Source of the DNA: Ifrita kowaldi
Taxonomy: Eukaryota > Chordata > Aves > Passeriformes > Cinclosomatidae
Assembly: GCA_013398055.1 (NCBI GenBank)
Contig: VZRS01009566.1
Coordinates: 430,062 to 494,061 of the forward strand
DNA length: 64,000 nucleotides
Direction: 5' to 3'
Every line of letters begins with the position of its first letter. Positions within the stretch are counted from its first letter, which is position 1. Below the pieces are notes generated by a model that worked only from the letters and a program-made list of their open reading frames with translations, had not been told where the DNA came from and searched no databases. A program made the position numbers and the translations under genes. Shown one piece after another: positions 39,601 to 50,700 of this stretch.

Positions 39601-42177
39601 CCACTGGAAATCTGTTGACTCTCTTCGCAAAATCAGCAGTTAAGAGCCTGTAAGAAATTCCTCTTTCCCATAAGGGAAATCTTAAGCCTAGATTCTCAAA
39701 CTGTGGCTCAACAAGACATATGCTCAGGGTTATTTGGAGTTTAAGGTGTTCCAGCCACATCATAACATCCAGCCCCTGTTGTGCTGACAGCAATGTTCAC
39801 AGGCTGTGTTGAGAACTGAAGTGCTGATTGGGCTTTGCAAGGGCAAACATTAGAAGCTACAACATTTTCCTGACTCATTTTAAAAGAGCATTGTCCAAAA
39901 ACAGCAGTCCTGGTGCCACTGGGAGTGGAAGAGCAGGGGGAACATGCAAAAGTGTATGGGCATGAACAAGAATTCAGGACCAGGGATTACAGCTGGGTGC
40001 CGAGCTCTGCTGCACTCAGGGCACCACCAGGTCACTGCAGCACAATGAAGTGCAGTTTGTATCACCTGTATCAAGCAGGAGATATATTCACATTGCCTGA
40101 CCAATCTAAAATGGTTTTAAGTCACAGTTAGAGTTCAAAGCATTTTCTACTATCATCACGCAGTAAAAATCTCCCTGTGTGAAGGAACTTATGCAAATAC
40201 AGAGGTGCCATGATTCCTTACAAGAAAAGATCTAACCTGTACCAGCACAAGAGTGTCAATATAATGACTTCAAACTAGTGCTTTAGTGTTAAAAAAAAAT
40301 GCACTTCAAATAAAACAGTTATCCCAGTAGGAAGAAAAGGCACAAAGCACAAGACTATGGTCTGTTAGCAAGTCATCCCTCTCCATAAATACTACAAAGT
40401 TTGAGCATTCCTGCAAAATACCTTCACATTTTAAATTGATGTTCACTGTATGGGTGAGACATTCCCAAATACGGGTGTGATCTTTGCAGCTCTGCATTTG
40501 ACTAGCATAGCTCATGCAAAATTAACTGGTTTTGCATGCCATGTGATTTTCAAAGTCACAATGCAGATAAAGTAAAAGCAGGCATCACTGGAACACTTAT
40601 CAGTTTGCTTCTTGCTGGGGAAAGTTCTGTGCCAAGAATCTAATGCCTATTTTAGCAAATAATGTAGTGCAACAAACAGCTCTGTAAAGGACAGCAAGTG
40701 GTGCTGAGAATCCAAAGTCCTCAATATAAACCCTTCATAACATTTACTTAAGAAAATATCTGCTGTGATCGGGTGGACTGAGTGTGTTAGGTAGGCTCCT
40801 GGAGTGCCTCTTCTCACAGCCTTCAGGAAGCAGCTTAGTTTTCACCTGAAGTGGAATTGATTTTATGTGTCTTATGACTACTCCCTGATATCAATCAAAA
40901 CAAGGGAAGTGAAGACAATTGAGATTTGCTTCAAAAGCAAAGTCCTGCATCTGACTAAAACCCTGCAGACTAGACACCATCCACAGAATAAGAATGCAAG
41001 AATAATTTTGTAAAGAAAATAGGTTCAGTCTTTTTCCCATCCTCTGACCCCTTCACAATCTTATACTAAACACCTGTTCAGTTTTATACATGAGATGCAG
41101 GTCCAAACTTTAAACAGAAAGTTAAAAACCACCTTGAGCCTCATAAAGCCCAGAAAATTTTAGCATAGAAGGAAAGAGTAATTTTGAGAAGGCAGCTGAG
41201 ATGGGAGTTGTGTTTAATTAAATAGCAACCTAATGCCAGCTTTTGCAACAATGTTCCCATTCAGCGATATTAAATTTTTTTTTTAAATTCTAATTCCTTT
41301 TTTTCCTACAGTAAAAGTAGACAGGTCCTAGAAAGACAAAGTGGTCTGAGCAGGTCAGTAGCAGAAGGAGTGAATTCAAACCTTGCAGATTCCCATGGTA
41401 GCTCCGTCTGCACTGTGCATGCGGGACAGCCGCGCGTAAAGAAAATGACCCAACAGGAAACATTCCAGGTTTTGTGCATGTAAATGATTGCTGCTTCAAA
41501 ACCTATGGATGATGGATGCTGAAAATAGCAACTGAATCCTCATCTTTCCTGTATCAGTTGTCAGGCACACACCGACCCAAACAGCTAGTGAGGAAAGAGA
41601 TTTGCAACAACTGTCATCCACTGCAAGCAGCCAAAGTGTGACTTCTTCCAAGAGGAAGGAAATCAGTAGGAAAAAACCAGTGCTTCTTTGATGTGATCTT
41701 GTTGCACACAAACAAATGCACATGAAATTTGGCTCCCCTAAGTACTGTAAGGCTCAAAGAGCAAGAAACAGTTTCCTTGCTCAGTATTCATATCCAGGAC
41801 AGCACTAGCTCTTTTTTAGATCTCTCACAGGCAAGCTGTACATGTCCTTTTGAGTAAAAATTCTTTTTAATGCCCTTCTCTCTCTGCTCCTGTGGTATTT
41901 TCTTGCTGACAGTCAGCCACACTTCCAAAATCTGTGTTGCCATGTCCTTCCTCCTCTCCATCCCTGCTACTCTGCCTGTCAGCATCTGAATTATTCCCCT
42001 TCACTCTTCCCAACAGCAAGACACAGGAGCTCACAAGAGACACTATGTCCTCTGTCACAGTTCGGGTGGCTGGAGCAGCAGCTCTTCTACAAGATAAAAT
42101 GTTGCACTTGCAGAGAAAATTCAGTGATGACCTGGAGGACACACAGCAAGCTCAGAAAGGGTGCTCAGAAATTTTAA
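33669..42177. other. Non-coding stretch, presumed downstream intron of the minus-strand gene
   Basis: AT-rich with no recognised exon. A minus-strand frame at 39,043-39,300 has a plausible internal donor (TCAG|GTGAAA) but resembles no known protein. Motifs expected for the next RASSF exons (YTGFIKV, LHISST) were looked for on the minus strand and not found. Confidence 0.5.
39419..39448. repeat. TA/TG dinucleotide tract forming a near-palindrome
   Basis: ATATATATGTGTGTATGTAT is followed by ACACACACAG, a short alternating purine-pyrimidine tract that can fold back on itself. Confidence 0.7.
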
Positions 42178-42375
42178 AATCATATAATCATTAAGGTTGG
42201 AAAAGTCCTCCAAGATCATCAAGTCCAACCTTCAACCAAATACTAGCAAAGCCACTAAACCATATCATGAAATGCCACGTCTATTCATTTTCTGAACACT
42301 TCCACGGATGGTGACCTCACTCCTTCCCTGGGCAGCCTGTTCCACGACTATGCTGAACAATCATTCTAGTCACTA
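42178..42375 (-). mobile_element. CR1 LINE 3'-end fragment
   Basis: The plus strand reads AATCATATAATCATTAAGG, then GGTTGGAAAAGTCCTCC, AAGATCATCAAGTCCAACC, a CCACTAAACCATATC block, an AACACTTCCACGGATGGTGA block and CCCTGGGCAGCCTGTTCC. This is the reverse complement of a CR1 3' UTR of a subfamily different from the 5.1 kb copy. Homology ends at about 42,375. It lies about 2 kb downstream, in the minus-strand sense, of the C1 exon, so in intron 2 if the gene model is right. Confidence 0.88.
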
Positions 42376-44406
42376 GAAGTCATTACACATCTTTGTGTGA
42401 CCAAATATTGTTTTTACTTACCTGGATTGTTTTACTTTTTGGTAGAATTAGGATTTCATAAAAATTGGTTTTGACTTAAGTCTGTAGCAAGTTCCATTTT
42501 TTTTCCTGCTAAAAAAGTAAAATTATAAAAATGCTTCCTGGAATCTGTCTGATGTGTCTATGACAAGGGCTGAGGATAAAGTCTAACTTTGTCCATCACA
42601 AATGTTTCCCAGCTAGACTTTAGGCCTTCTGTATATTCTATAAGAATTTTGCTTAACAGGAATCTGGGAAGGAAAAGGAAAAGTGCTGCACTATTTTTTC
42701 ATTTGGAATCCTCTGAGAAAATACTTATTTTGTTTGATTCACAGGTGAGTGAGCGATCATCACAGAGGAATGTAAGCACTGGGGTTTATCTCAGCTATGT
42801 GTTAATATTTCTTGCTGCTTTTTCCACCAAGTTAACCTTGCTTTGCTTTGTGTGTCCTCAGACTATTTCAGTGAAATAGCAGTACATCATCTTTAGTTAA
42901 TGATTGTGTTGCTGGACTTCAGAGCTGACTCAGAATAAATTTTTGCAATTCTCAAGGAGGATTCCCTTGCCCTCCTTTGTATCGTTTAGTATCTGCCTTT
43001 AAATAGGGCTATGGCTATAATCACCTGTGACTGCATATCAGACAAGTTGGTAAATTAAAGTAGGAAGATAGTAATGATTTTGAAGACACGTGGCATCTGT
43101 TTGATTCCTTACACCAGACTGATTTCAGTAAAGAAAAATTTAAAGCAGAAGTTGCTGTCTAATAGGGATATCTGCTGTAGTGTGTTAATATATTTCCGGA
43201 GCTATCTTTCATGCACACAACTGGGCAGCTTGTGAGGGCAGTTATAGTGCCTCCACTACAATGGACAATACTGCAAGAAAAAATACCCAAGAATTCTAGT
43301 TTCTTGCCATACAAAATAGTCTTTTAAGGCCTCAGCATAAATATTTGTAAGATACCAAAATATGCTTAACTTAAATTGGAAATGTTTATTCTGTACAACA
43401 TTATTAAAAAACAAAAAAAACCAGACCAAAACAACCCACCCCACAAATCTGTTAATGTGATATCCTTTGGGTAGGAAAAGTGACACAGGGTATGCAACTG
43501 GTGTGTGTCAGAACATTAGTTTTATGCATTTATGCATCTTACAGTGGGGCAGAAGGAAGGGGACACTTCTAGGAGACAGAAGAATTTTGGATGGGCACAA
43601 ATTTTACAGCCAATAGCCTGGAGCATGAAGCAGCCTGTGCTTGGCAATTCTGTGGATAATGAAATGAGGTGTGACTGTTCTATGAATCTCTCTTGATTCT
43701 TACAGTGAACAACATAAATTCTTACACTGAATAACATAAATTCTTACAGTGAATAACATGAACATGATCAATAATAGCTGGGTCTGAGATTGTGTGGGTT
43801 TTATCCCTCTCATTCTTCAATATGAGTTCTAAAGATAGTAAAAGGTTAAATTGACCACTGTGGACATGCATATATCAATTTGTTTTCACTAATTATGTTT
43901 TGAATAACACTTTCCAGTTAAACCAGTAAAACTCTAAGTTTAGATCAGATCTCAGTTAATGAAGGGGGGCGGTGGTGCTTGAACAAAAGACTTGAAAAAT
44001 GTAACATACACACAAAAAACTCGACACAATTCTTCATCCTCCCTCCCTCCTAAAAATAAAAAAAGGAGAGTGTCTGTGTTATCACAGGTGCCATCTCAGA
44101 GGTTTCTACTGGTTAGGTGTTAACGACCCCACAGTGGCCCAAACCAACAGGGAAAACACTGTTTTGTGGGATTACTTTTCAATCAGTTTAGCTGAAAATT
44201 AATTGGGGCAGGAGTGACCCAGCTGGCAGCAGGCAGCTGCACCTCGACCCAGCTGTGAAACCACGGCACTGGGTGGGAAATCCAGCTTCGCTGGCCATGC
44301 CTAAGTGAGACATTCTTCCCGAGCAGCCAGGTGGGGCAGGCAGACCACACTTCGTTACAGAGCTGACGAGAGAAAGCAGTAATTACATGAACGTGAGATC
44401 TATTAC
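42376..44406 (-). other. Presumed intron immediately downstream of the C1 exon
   Basis: It starts with the GTAATA donor at 44,406 (minus strand). The 200 bases after the donor are GC-richer than the rest and could hold splicing or enhancer signals. The 22-bp tandem repeat is the only structured element seen. Confidence 0.5.
43697..43762 (+). repeat. Tandem repeat, three copies of a 22-bp unit
   Basis: The unit TTCTTACAGTGAATAACATA plus AA is repeated three times without spacing, at 43,697, 43,719 and 43,741, with one to three differences per copy. Each copy contains TTCTTACAGTGAA, which resembles a weak 3' splice site on the plus strand. Confidence 0.9.
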
Positions 44407-44531
44407 CTGACTGCTGCTGTAAGATGAATCTAAGGTGTCATGCGGAGCCAGGCAGTCCATTAATTTTCCATTCCGCCGGCAGCCCAGGTGCACCAGGTCT
44501 CGGCAGTGAGCATGGCAGGTGTACTTGCAAT
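44407..44531 (-). CDS. Internal exon encoding the C-terminal half of a RASSF1/3/5-type C1 zinc finger (probably RASSF3)
   Basis: This 125-nt exon reads DCKYTCHAHCRDLVHLGC followed by a 24-residue polar tail ending SSYSSSQ. The first Asp codon is completed by one base from the previous exon. The pattern C-x3-C-H-x2-C-x7-C matches the exon of RASSF5 (NORE1A) and RASSF1A that carries the last C1 zinc ligands. Its length (about 42 residues), entry phase 1, exit phase 0 and terminal Ser-Gln all agree with RASSF5 exon 2. The acceptor is TTTTTAAG after a very long T/C tract and the donor is CAG|GTAATA. In this family the C1 domain lies ahead of the Ras-association and SARAH domains and takes part in autoinhibition and membrane or Ras/MST kinase interaction. 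The first C1 half (His, C-x2-C and one more Cys) is not found in the window. RASSF3 is favoured by AT-rich context and long introns; RASSF5 remains possible. Confidence 0.82.
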
Positions 44532-44556
44532 CTTAAAAACCCACACACAGACACCA

Positions 44557-44602
44557 GGGAAAAAAAAGAAAAAAAAAGAAAAAAAAGGAGAAGAAAGGAA
44601 AA
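44557..44602. repeat. Purine-rich low-complexity tract serving as the C1 exon polypyrimidine tract
   Basis: The plus strand is a run of A with scattered G, so the minus strand is almost pure T/C. It lies 25-70 bases upstream of the C1 exon acceptor on the minus strand and probably strengthens it. Length variation here could affect splicing. Confidence 0.7.
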
Positions 44603-44654
44603 TGGTATTTAGAAATGAGGTTTCTGCAGGCAGAACTTAGGAGTGAGACACATC

Positions 44655-44742
44655 CTGATTTGCTACGTGACCTCAGAGAAATAAGCACGTCTCAAGTGAA
44701 TTTCCCCACCCGTATCAAAGATAATAATAGCTCCACAGTGCT
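44655..44742 (+). repeat. MIR SINE fragment
   Basis: The sequence runs through the MIR core order: a GTGACCTCAG-like motif, then AAGCACGTCTCAAG, then TTTCCCCACCCGTAT, then AAAGATAATAATAGC. This corresponds to the tRNA-derived MIR segment that in mammals reads roughly as GTGACCTTGGGCAAGTCACT, a cytosine/thymine-rich block, then GGGATAATAATAGC. Divergence is high, as expected for an amniote-age SINE in a bird. It lies about 125 bp upstream of the C1 exon acceptor. Confidence 0.6.
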
Positions 44743-47700
44743 GGAGATGTAAATTCACCGGAGCGAAGGCGACAGTGCAGCGCACCTCCCAGTGCCACAC
44801 TGACAGGCCTGCAGTGGAGCAGGTCTTTACTTAGATCAGGGCTGCCTCAGTGAGATGGTCTTGCAAAAGCTCCATGCCACAAACTAGGTATTAGCTGTTG
44901 CAATGTAAGCACAAAAGGGGCAGTTCTCAGAAAAGACACAGTATTTTTGACTTACCGACAAAAAATTCTACCCAAATGGAATTACTGCTACATGGGTTTT
45001 CATGTTTTAAGTTCTAGGTGCTCATAAGAATATGCACATGAGTATTGAAAGCAGAATGAGTGGCTTATCTGGACCTGGTAAATCACATAGTTGCCTTCAG
45101 TAACAATTCAGAAATTTCACTTGCTGGCTATCAAAGTCAACTACGACGGCTATTAGAAATCTAAATTCATAATAACAGAGGCAGATGACCCCATCTCTAG
45201 TAAGAAATAGATGATTCATACGCCCTCTAATCTCAAAGAAAGAATCACTTCAAGAGTATTTGCAAAAACAGGCTGTATTTGCTTTGAAGCCCTGTTGTGT
45301 TTGCTGGTTTTGTGTAAGCTGGGCAGAGTTCATGATGCCATCTTTGTCTAGTACTGAATGTCATTTTCTATTTTTAGGTTTTAAATTGCTTATAATTTTG
45401 CCAAAGAGCAACCACTTGTACTTCAAGTTTCCATGCTGGGGAACATCATGCTGTTTGTTTTAGAACATTTCGGCTAAAACAATTCAGCCATTTCCAAGAA
45501 TGACTTTTGGAGGAAATGCTTTCATTTTTTCTAACTAAAGTACATTTTTTTTGTAGTTGTTGTTACAAAGCTTTACACTTTGAAGATTTATAGCAAAAGA
45601 TGAATTCTGGATGGGCTTTTCTGTCCCCTTATCAGTCTCTCAAAAATTTCAGTTTCCCTTATGTTTGATTAAATTCCTGTTGCAGTTCCTGAAAAATAAA
45701 TTCTTTAACTTTGCTATTTCCAATCCATACTCATCAGTGGTGTTATGGAGCAAGACAGCAGTGTGTTCCCTGAAATGCTTTCCTCTTGGCTAGGGACTGG
45801 ATCTTTAACGTAAGATCCCTGTACCATCAGACCATTCAAAAGTAAAAATTACAATGTGGATAAGGCGTAAACCTGCAATCACATTCCTGTGCCTGACACA
45901 GAATTAATGCTACGCTTGCATTAAGGCAAGATTAATTGTATTTATTTGGCATAAAGTTAACCTGTCAAAAATTCTTCAACACCAGCAACCCAGCATAGTG
46001 AGTCCATCCTGGATCAGCACTCCGAGGCAGATAACTGGGATATTTCTGATCTTAAAACAGACTGACTACATCACAACAACTATATCACAACAATATCACT
46101 GTATCTCAAGTCACACTCCTCTTGAGACATCAGCAAATAGCTTCCAGCTAATTATGGGTTGCAAAGGACCCTGTTGCAGTATAAATCAAAGCACTGAAAA
46201 AAGACTCCGACTCTAAAATGGTCACTGTATTTAATGCAGAATTTGAAAAACATGAAGCAAAACAGGCAGAAGACTACAGGGAAAAATAAAAAAGAATGGT
46301 TAAAGCAGCTGTATGGTGCCCAGGAGAAATGGCAGCTGTCCCTACATCCTTGTGTGATGCTGGCAGGCCATGTCAGGCTTGCTCCAGTTGCTGTCCAATT
46401 TCTCCTGGGTTCTGCATCTGAGTTCCTTTATCCAATTGTCAGTAAACATGGAGTATTCCCAACTGCAACTGAAGTCAGGGAGAACTGCACTTTTGACTCA
46501 AAAGGGGTTTTTGCAGGGCTCTGTTTTATGCTTACGCAGCTGGGATTATTTTTCAGATGACTCAGGCATCTCATAAAATTCTGGAGGAGACAGAACATTC
46601 ATTTCCGTGGACCCCTTGAGAAGAGAAGGATTTTGTCTTTGGGAAGGGACCCTGTAAGATGCAGTGGAAAAGCCAGCAGGAATAAATAAAATCTGGAGCC
46701 ATTGTTCATCAGGTGAGGGAACAGGCAGCTCCAAAAACCAGGATGGGAGCACTTAATTAAAAATTACATTATAGTGCATAAAGAAGATCAAATGAAAGTA
46801 ACATTTGAATTTTTTTCCCTTAATATCAGTGTTCTTTACTTTGCAAGTTCAGTTACCTTCTTTAGAAAAAATGCCTATGAGATTGCACTGTATGTCCACC
46901 TTTCAATTCTCCCCCTGTAGTTCTGACAGAGCTGACCATTTCAACTACATGTGGTCTAAAAGCTAATTAAGTTTTATGAAAATGATCTCCTGGCTAAAGG
47001 AGGGAGACCCAAACTAACACCCACAGTCAGGGTAAAGCTGGCAAAATTCAGCCATTACACCATTGTCTGGCAATGTCTGGACAACCAGCTACTGCACATC
47101 ACCTGTGTGGTGAGGAGGTTGTGGGGAATGGGGCACAAATCTGTAGGACACCAGGGTTCGCTCATTTCCCAACTTCCTATGACTATGCAAATGCATGTAC
47201 TGAGCATGCACCCATTCACAAATAGTATTAGGAAAAAATCCGTTAGCTAAACAGTGTTCTGAAGCAGGATTACTTATTAAGTTAGGAAACATTATCTCTC
47301 AAAGCTATTTTGCTTATCATTTATATTCATTTTAATTTGTGAGTTCATAATGTCATTTGCAAGACAAGTCCATAATTTCCACCTGGCTATTACAGGCATA
47401 GTTACAAAAAATCTGAAAGCTTTGTCTCTAATAAATGTTCATCTCTAAAATTCTTTCAATCTTAAGTTAGATTTTAACATACTGTCTATAAGCTTATAAG
47501 TTTAATAAGAAAGATCAGAAAAAGGATGGTTTTTTTCCTAAAACAGTGGATCTATGTATGATCTTTTTTTCATATGTGTTTTAGCTTTAAATACATTATT
47601 TCATTCCAATTGTGGCATACAATGTTTCACGAAGGTCTAGACAGCATCAAATTTTAAAAATACCTTTTTCTGGTAATCCTTTACTGGAGCACTCCCAAAA

Positions 47701-50700
47701 CTTCCATGAGTTCAAAAAGTAGCTATAATTCTGGAAAGACTGTTTTGGTCATTAGATCATGGATTGCCATATCATTTCTGCTTGGAAAGCAATCAGAACC
47801 AGGTGCTCTTTCCTGATGTGGTCTGAAATGAATCCTGTTCTTTGAAATCAGAGCTCTGGGGGCTTTAACTTAGCACATTTGATAAAAGCATTCACTGACA
47901 CCTAGAAAAGCTAATAGTTTTACTGATGCTCAGACTGTCATGTACGCTGACTTCATTCATGAAAGTGATGCATCAAAGCATACTGAATATGCATAATTGT
48001 CCTGAATTATTAGGAAATTCAAAGTACCTATTTATTAAACATATAAATATTATGCTTTAGACGTTTCGTTGTCAACTACTGAGACATAATGAAGCAACTT
48101 ATTACTTATTACTCTATAGCAACAATGGCTTGACTAGAGTCATAGAAAAAATAACTTATACTATTGCAAGAAATAACACTACTCCTATCCTGCCCTCATA
48201 GGGGTGAGCTGTAAGGTTTCAACATGTTCCTTTTATATGAATGGACCCTACCTGATGTTTGGGTTTTCCTCACCCAAAACCTGATTTTGCCTGAAAGCTT
48301 GTAAATAGCTGATTTCCTCCAAGGCAGTGCAGCAGAAAGCAAGTGAAGGAACAGGCAGGAACGCAACAGAGGCTCCTACATCAGACCCTAGTAACTCAAA
48401 ATAACTTGAAGTATTACTCAATCAGGCAGAGGCAGGCAGAGGCTCAATAGCAAAATCTCTCTATCCTGCTCTGGTCTCCCCTGCCCAGGAAATGTGTGAT
48501 TTCATTTCTGTGATGGCCCAGACAAATTTAACTTCCAAATGGATATGCAGAATGTATGCTGTGCCTGAGCAACTGAAGCACATGGAAAGTTCAAAGCCAA
48601 ATTTGTATTACCTTTGCATTATTTATCAACCACAGTAAGACTGAAGAAGTCTATAGAAAGTGTGAGGAGGATATACAACTTGGTCCTGCTACTGTGTCGG
48701 GAAGTTAGCAAATAAAATCAGCTTTACATGAGAACCTGTGGCTTGGTTCCCAGCAATCAGAAGAGTTTATTGCTGTGCTTGCTCTATGGAAAGTATGCCT
48801 GTAAAGCTTCTTGGAAAAATTATTCAAACTATGTAAGGTGCTTAGTGCTTTAATTTTTAATCCATTTTCAGCCAGCAGGTAACAAAAGGAAGGAGAATGA
48901 AGTTCAGCAATATTTCTCCTGCAAGGAAGAATTGAACTGTGTTATTTCTACAATACATTTGACATCAGCATGTCATATTTCAATTTTTGCTTAATATATG
49001 TTGTTCTCTTTTCTGCTGAATGTCTACATTCTAGTTTGATGCCAAAGTTGCTTCAAAGATCTTTTTCAACAGTTTCACGCAAATCTGTAATGGAATGAGA
49101 AACCTATTTGAATAAACAGCCTTCAGAAAGTTCTAAGCACAGCTACTAGGAGGTGGAGATCTGCTGTTTTATCTCTACAAAACACTCTTTATTTCTGCTT
49201 GTTTGTTTATCCATTAGCCACACTTAACATCAGTCTGAGATTAAAATAAAGTTTTAACCATATTTCCCAATTAGTGATTTTTAAGGGATCACTATTATTA
49301 CAGATAAGACAGGATTTCTGAGGTCCTTATGGCCGTCCTTTCCCTCGAGGGATCTTTGTGTGTATTTTGTGCTCCTTCCCCATTGTGGAGCTACAAAAGG
49401 CTTAGATCAGACTGAAGTCCAGCAAAGCCCACATCTTCCAAACTCCTGTAAAGCTGCAACTATCCACAAGTACCACTTAAGGTCTTCTGCTGTGTCTCTG
49501 TATCTGCTCTCAATAGGTACAATGGCCATTCACAGCTACAGGTCATGAGGCCCTTTTTGGGATACACACTTCCCACAGAGAGGATCCTCTATCATTTTCC
49601 CAAGGACAGAAAGACCATAGAACTGCCTTAACTTGCTGTCTAGGGAAACTCTCCAAGAAGCACTTGAACTGCAGCCCTATCTGGTGCCACAGCTCTATTC
49701 AGGGTCAGGAACCCTGGCCTGGAAACAGGATAAGCTCCTGTAACAGTCTCTATTAGGAGCTACTCATGGTGATTGAGATAAAATTAACCAGGGAGCCTAT
49801 GGCACAGACCTGCAACATGATGAGTTCATATATTTGGACCTCAGCAAAAGACAAGTGCTTTAATCAAACAGTCCAGGATCCAACGCAAATGCTTGTGGTG
49901 TTTCTGTTTGCCAAGTGCATTACCAAGCTGGAATTTGGGTACTGCACAAAAAATTTGCCATATTACTCACCAGTTTCAGATTCAGAGTTTTTAGATAACA
50001 GTTTCTCTATCATCTAGGCAGGCAACAACCTGACTCTGCCACACGCGAAGGACATTACATTTGTAAAGCAGGAGGGACTAATCAGCCTTTCAGAGAAGAA
50101 AAAAAACCACTTCCCTGAGTGAATCACTAACTGAGAACTCCAAGGGAGGCCCAAAGGAGAAAAGGAGGTATAAAAATCAGCAACCTGCATGAACCTGGGA
50201 CTGTTTGATGTCCTTTCTGCCTGGGAACTCAGGGACCATATTTCTGATTTCATGCACCAGATGGCAAATAATTGGTTAATACATAAATTCAGCTTCCCTA
50301 CTGCAAAACAGGAAAGAATGACAGGTATTTTAGATTAAACAACCTAAACTGGATTTTTTTTTCAGTTTCTGCTGTTGGTACCTTTATAAATCTCAAAAAT
50401 GCTGCCGTCTATTTTGGAGCCTTTAAATACTTTTTTTTTGTATGAACTAATGTTAAGCTGGTTTGTGGCAGATGGTTTGCTAGATAACATAAACACCAGG
50501 ACACGTGCGTTCTGTGCCATGGCCACCCTTAGCCGGGGGGAAGTGGTGAGGCAGGCTGGCCAGGACTGCCATCCCAGGGCAGCTCACCAGCCTTTCCGAG
50601 AAGTGGAAGGAGACATTGCCATCTAGCTGCACGCTGAAAAACTGGGATGTAGGTGTTTGCATGGACGAAGCATCTCCGAGAGACCACTGTCAGCCAGATA

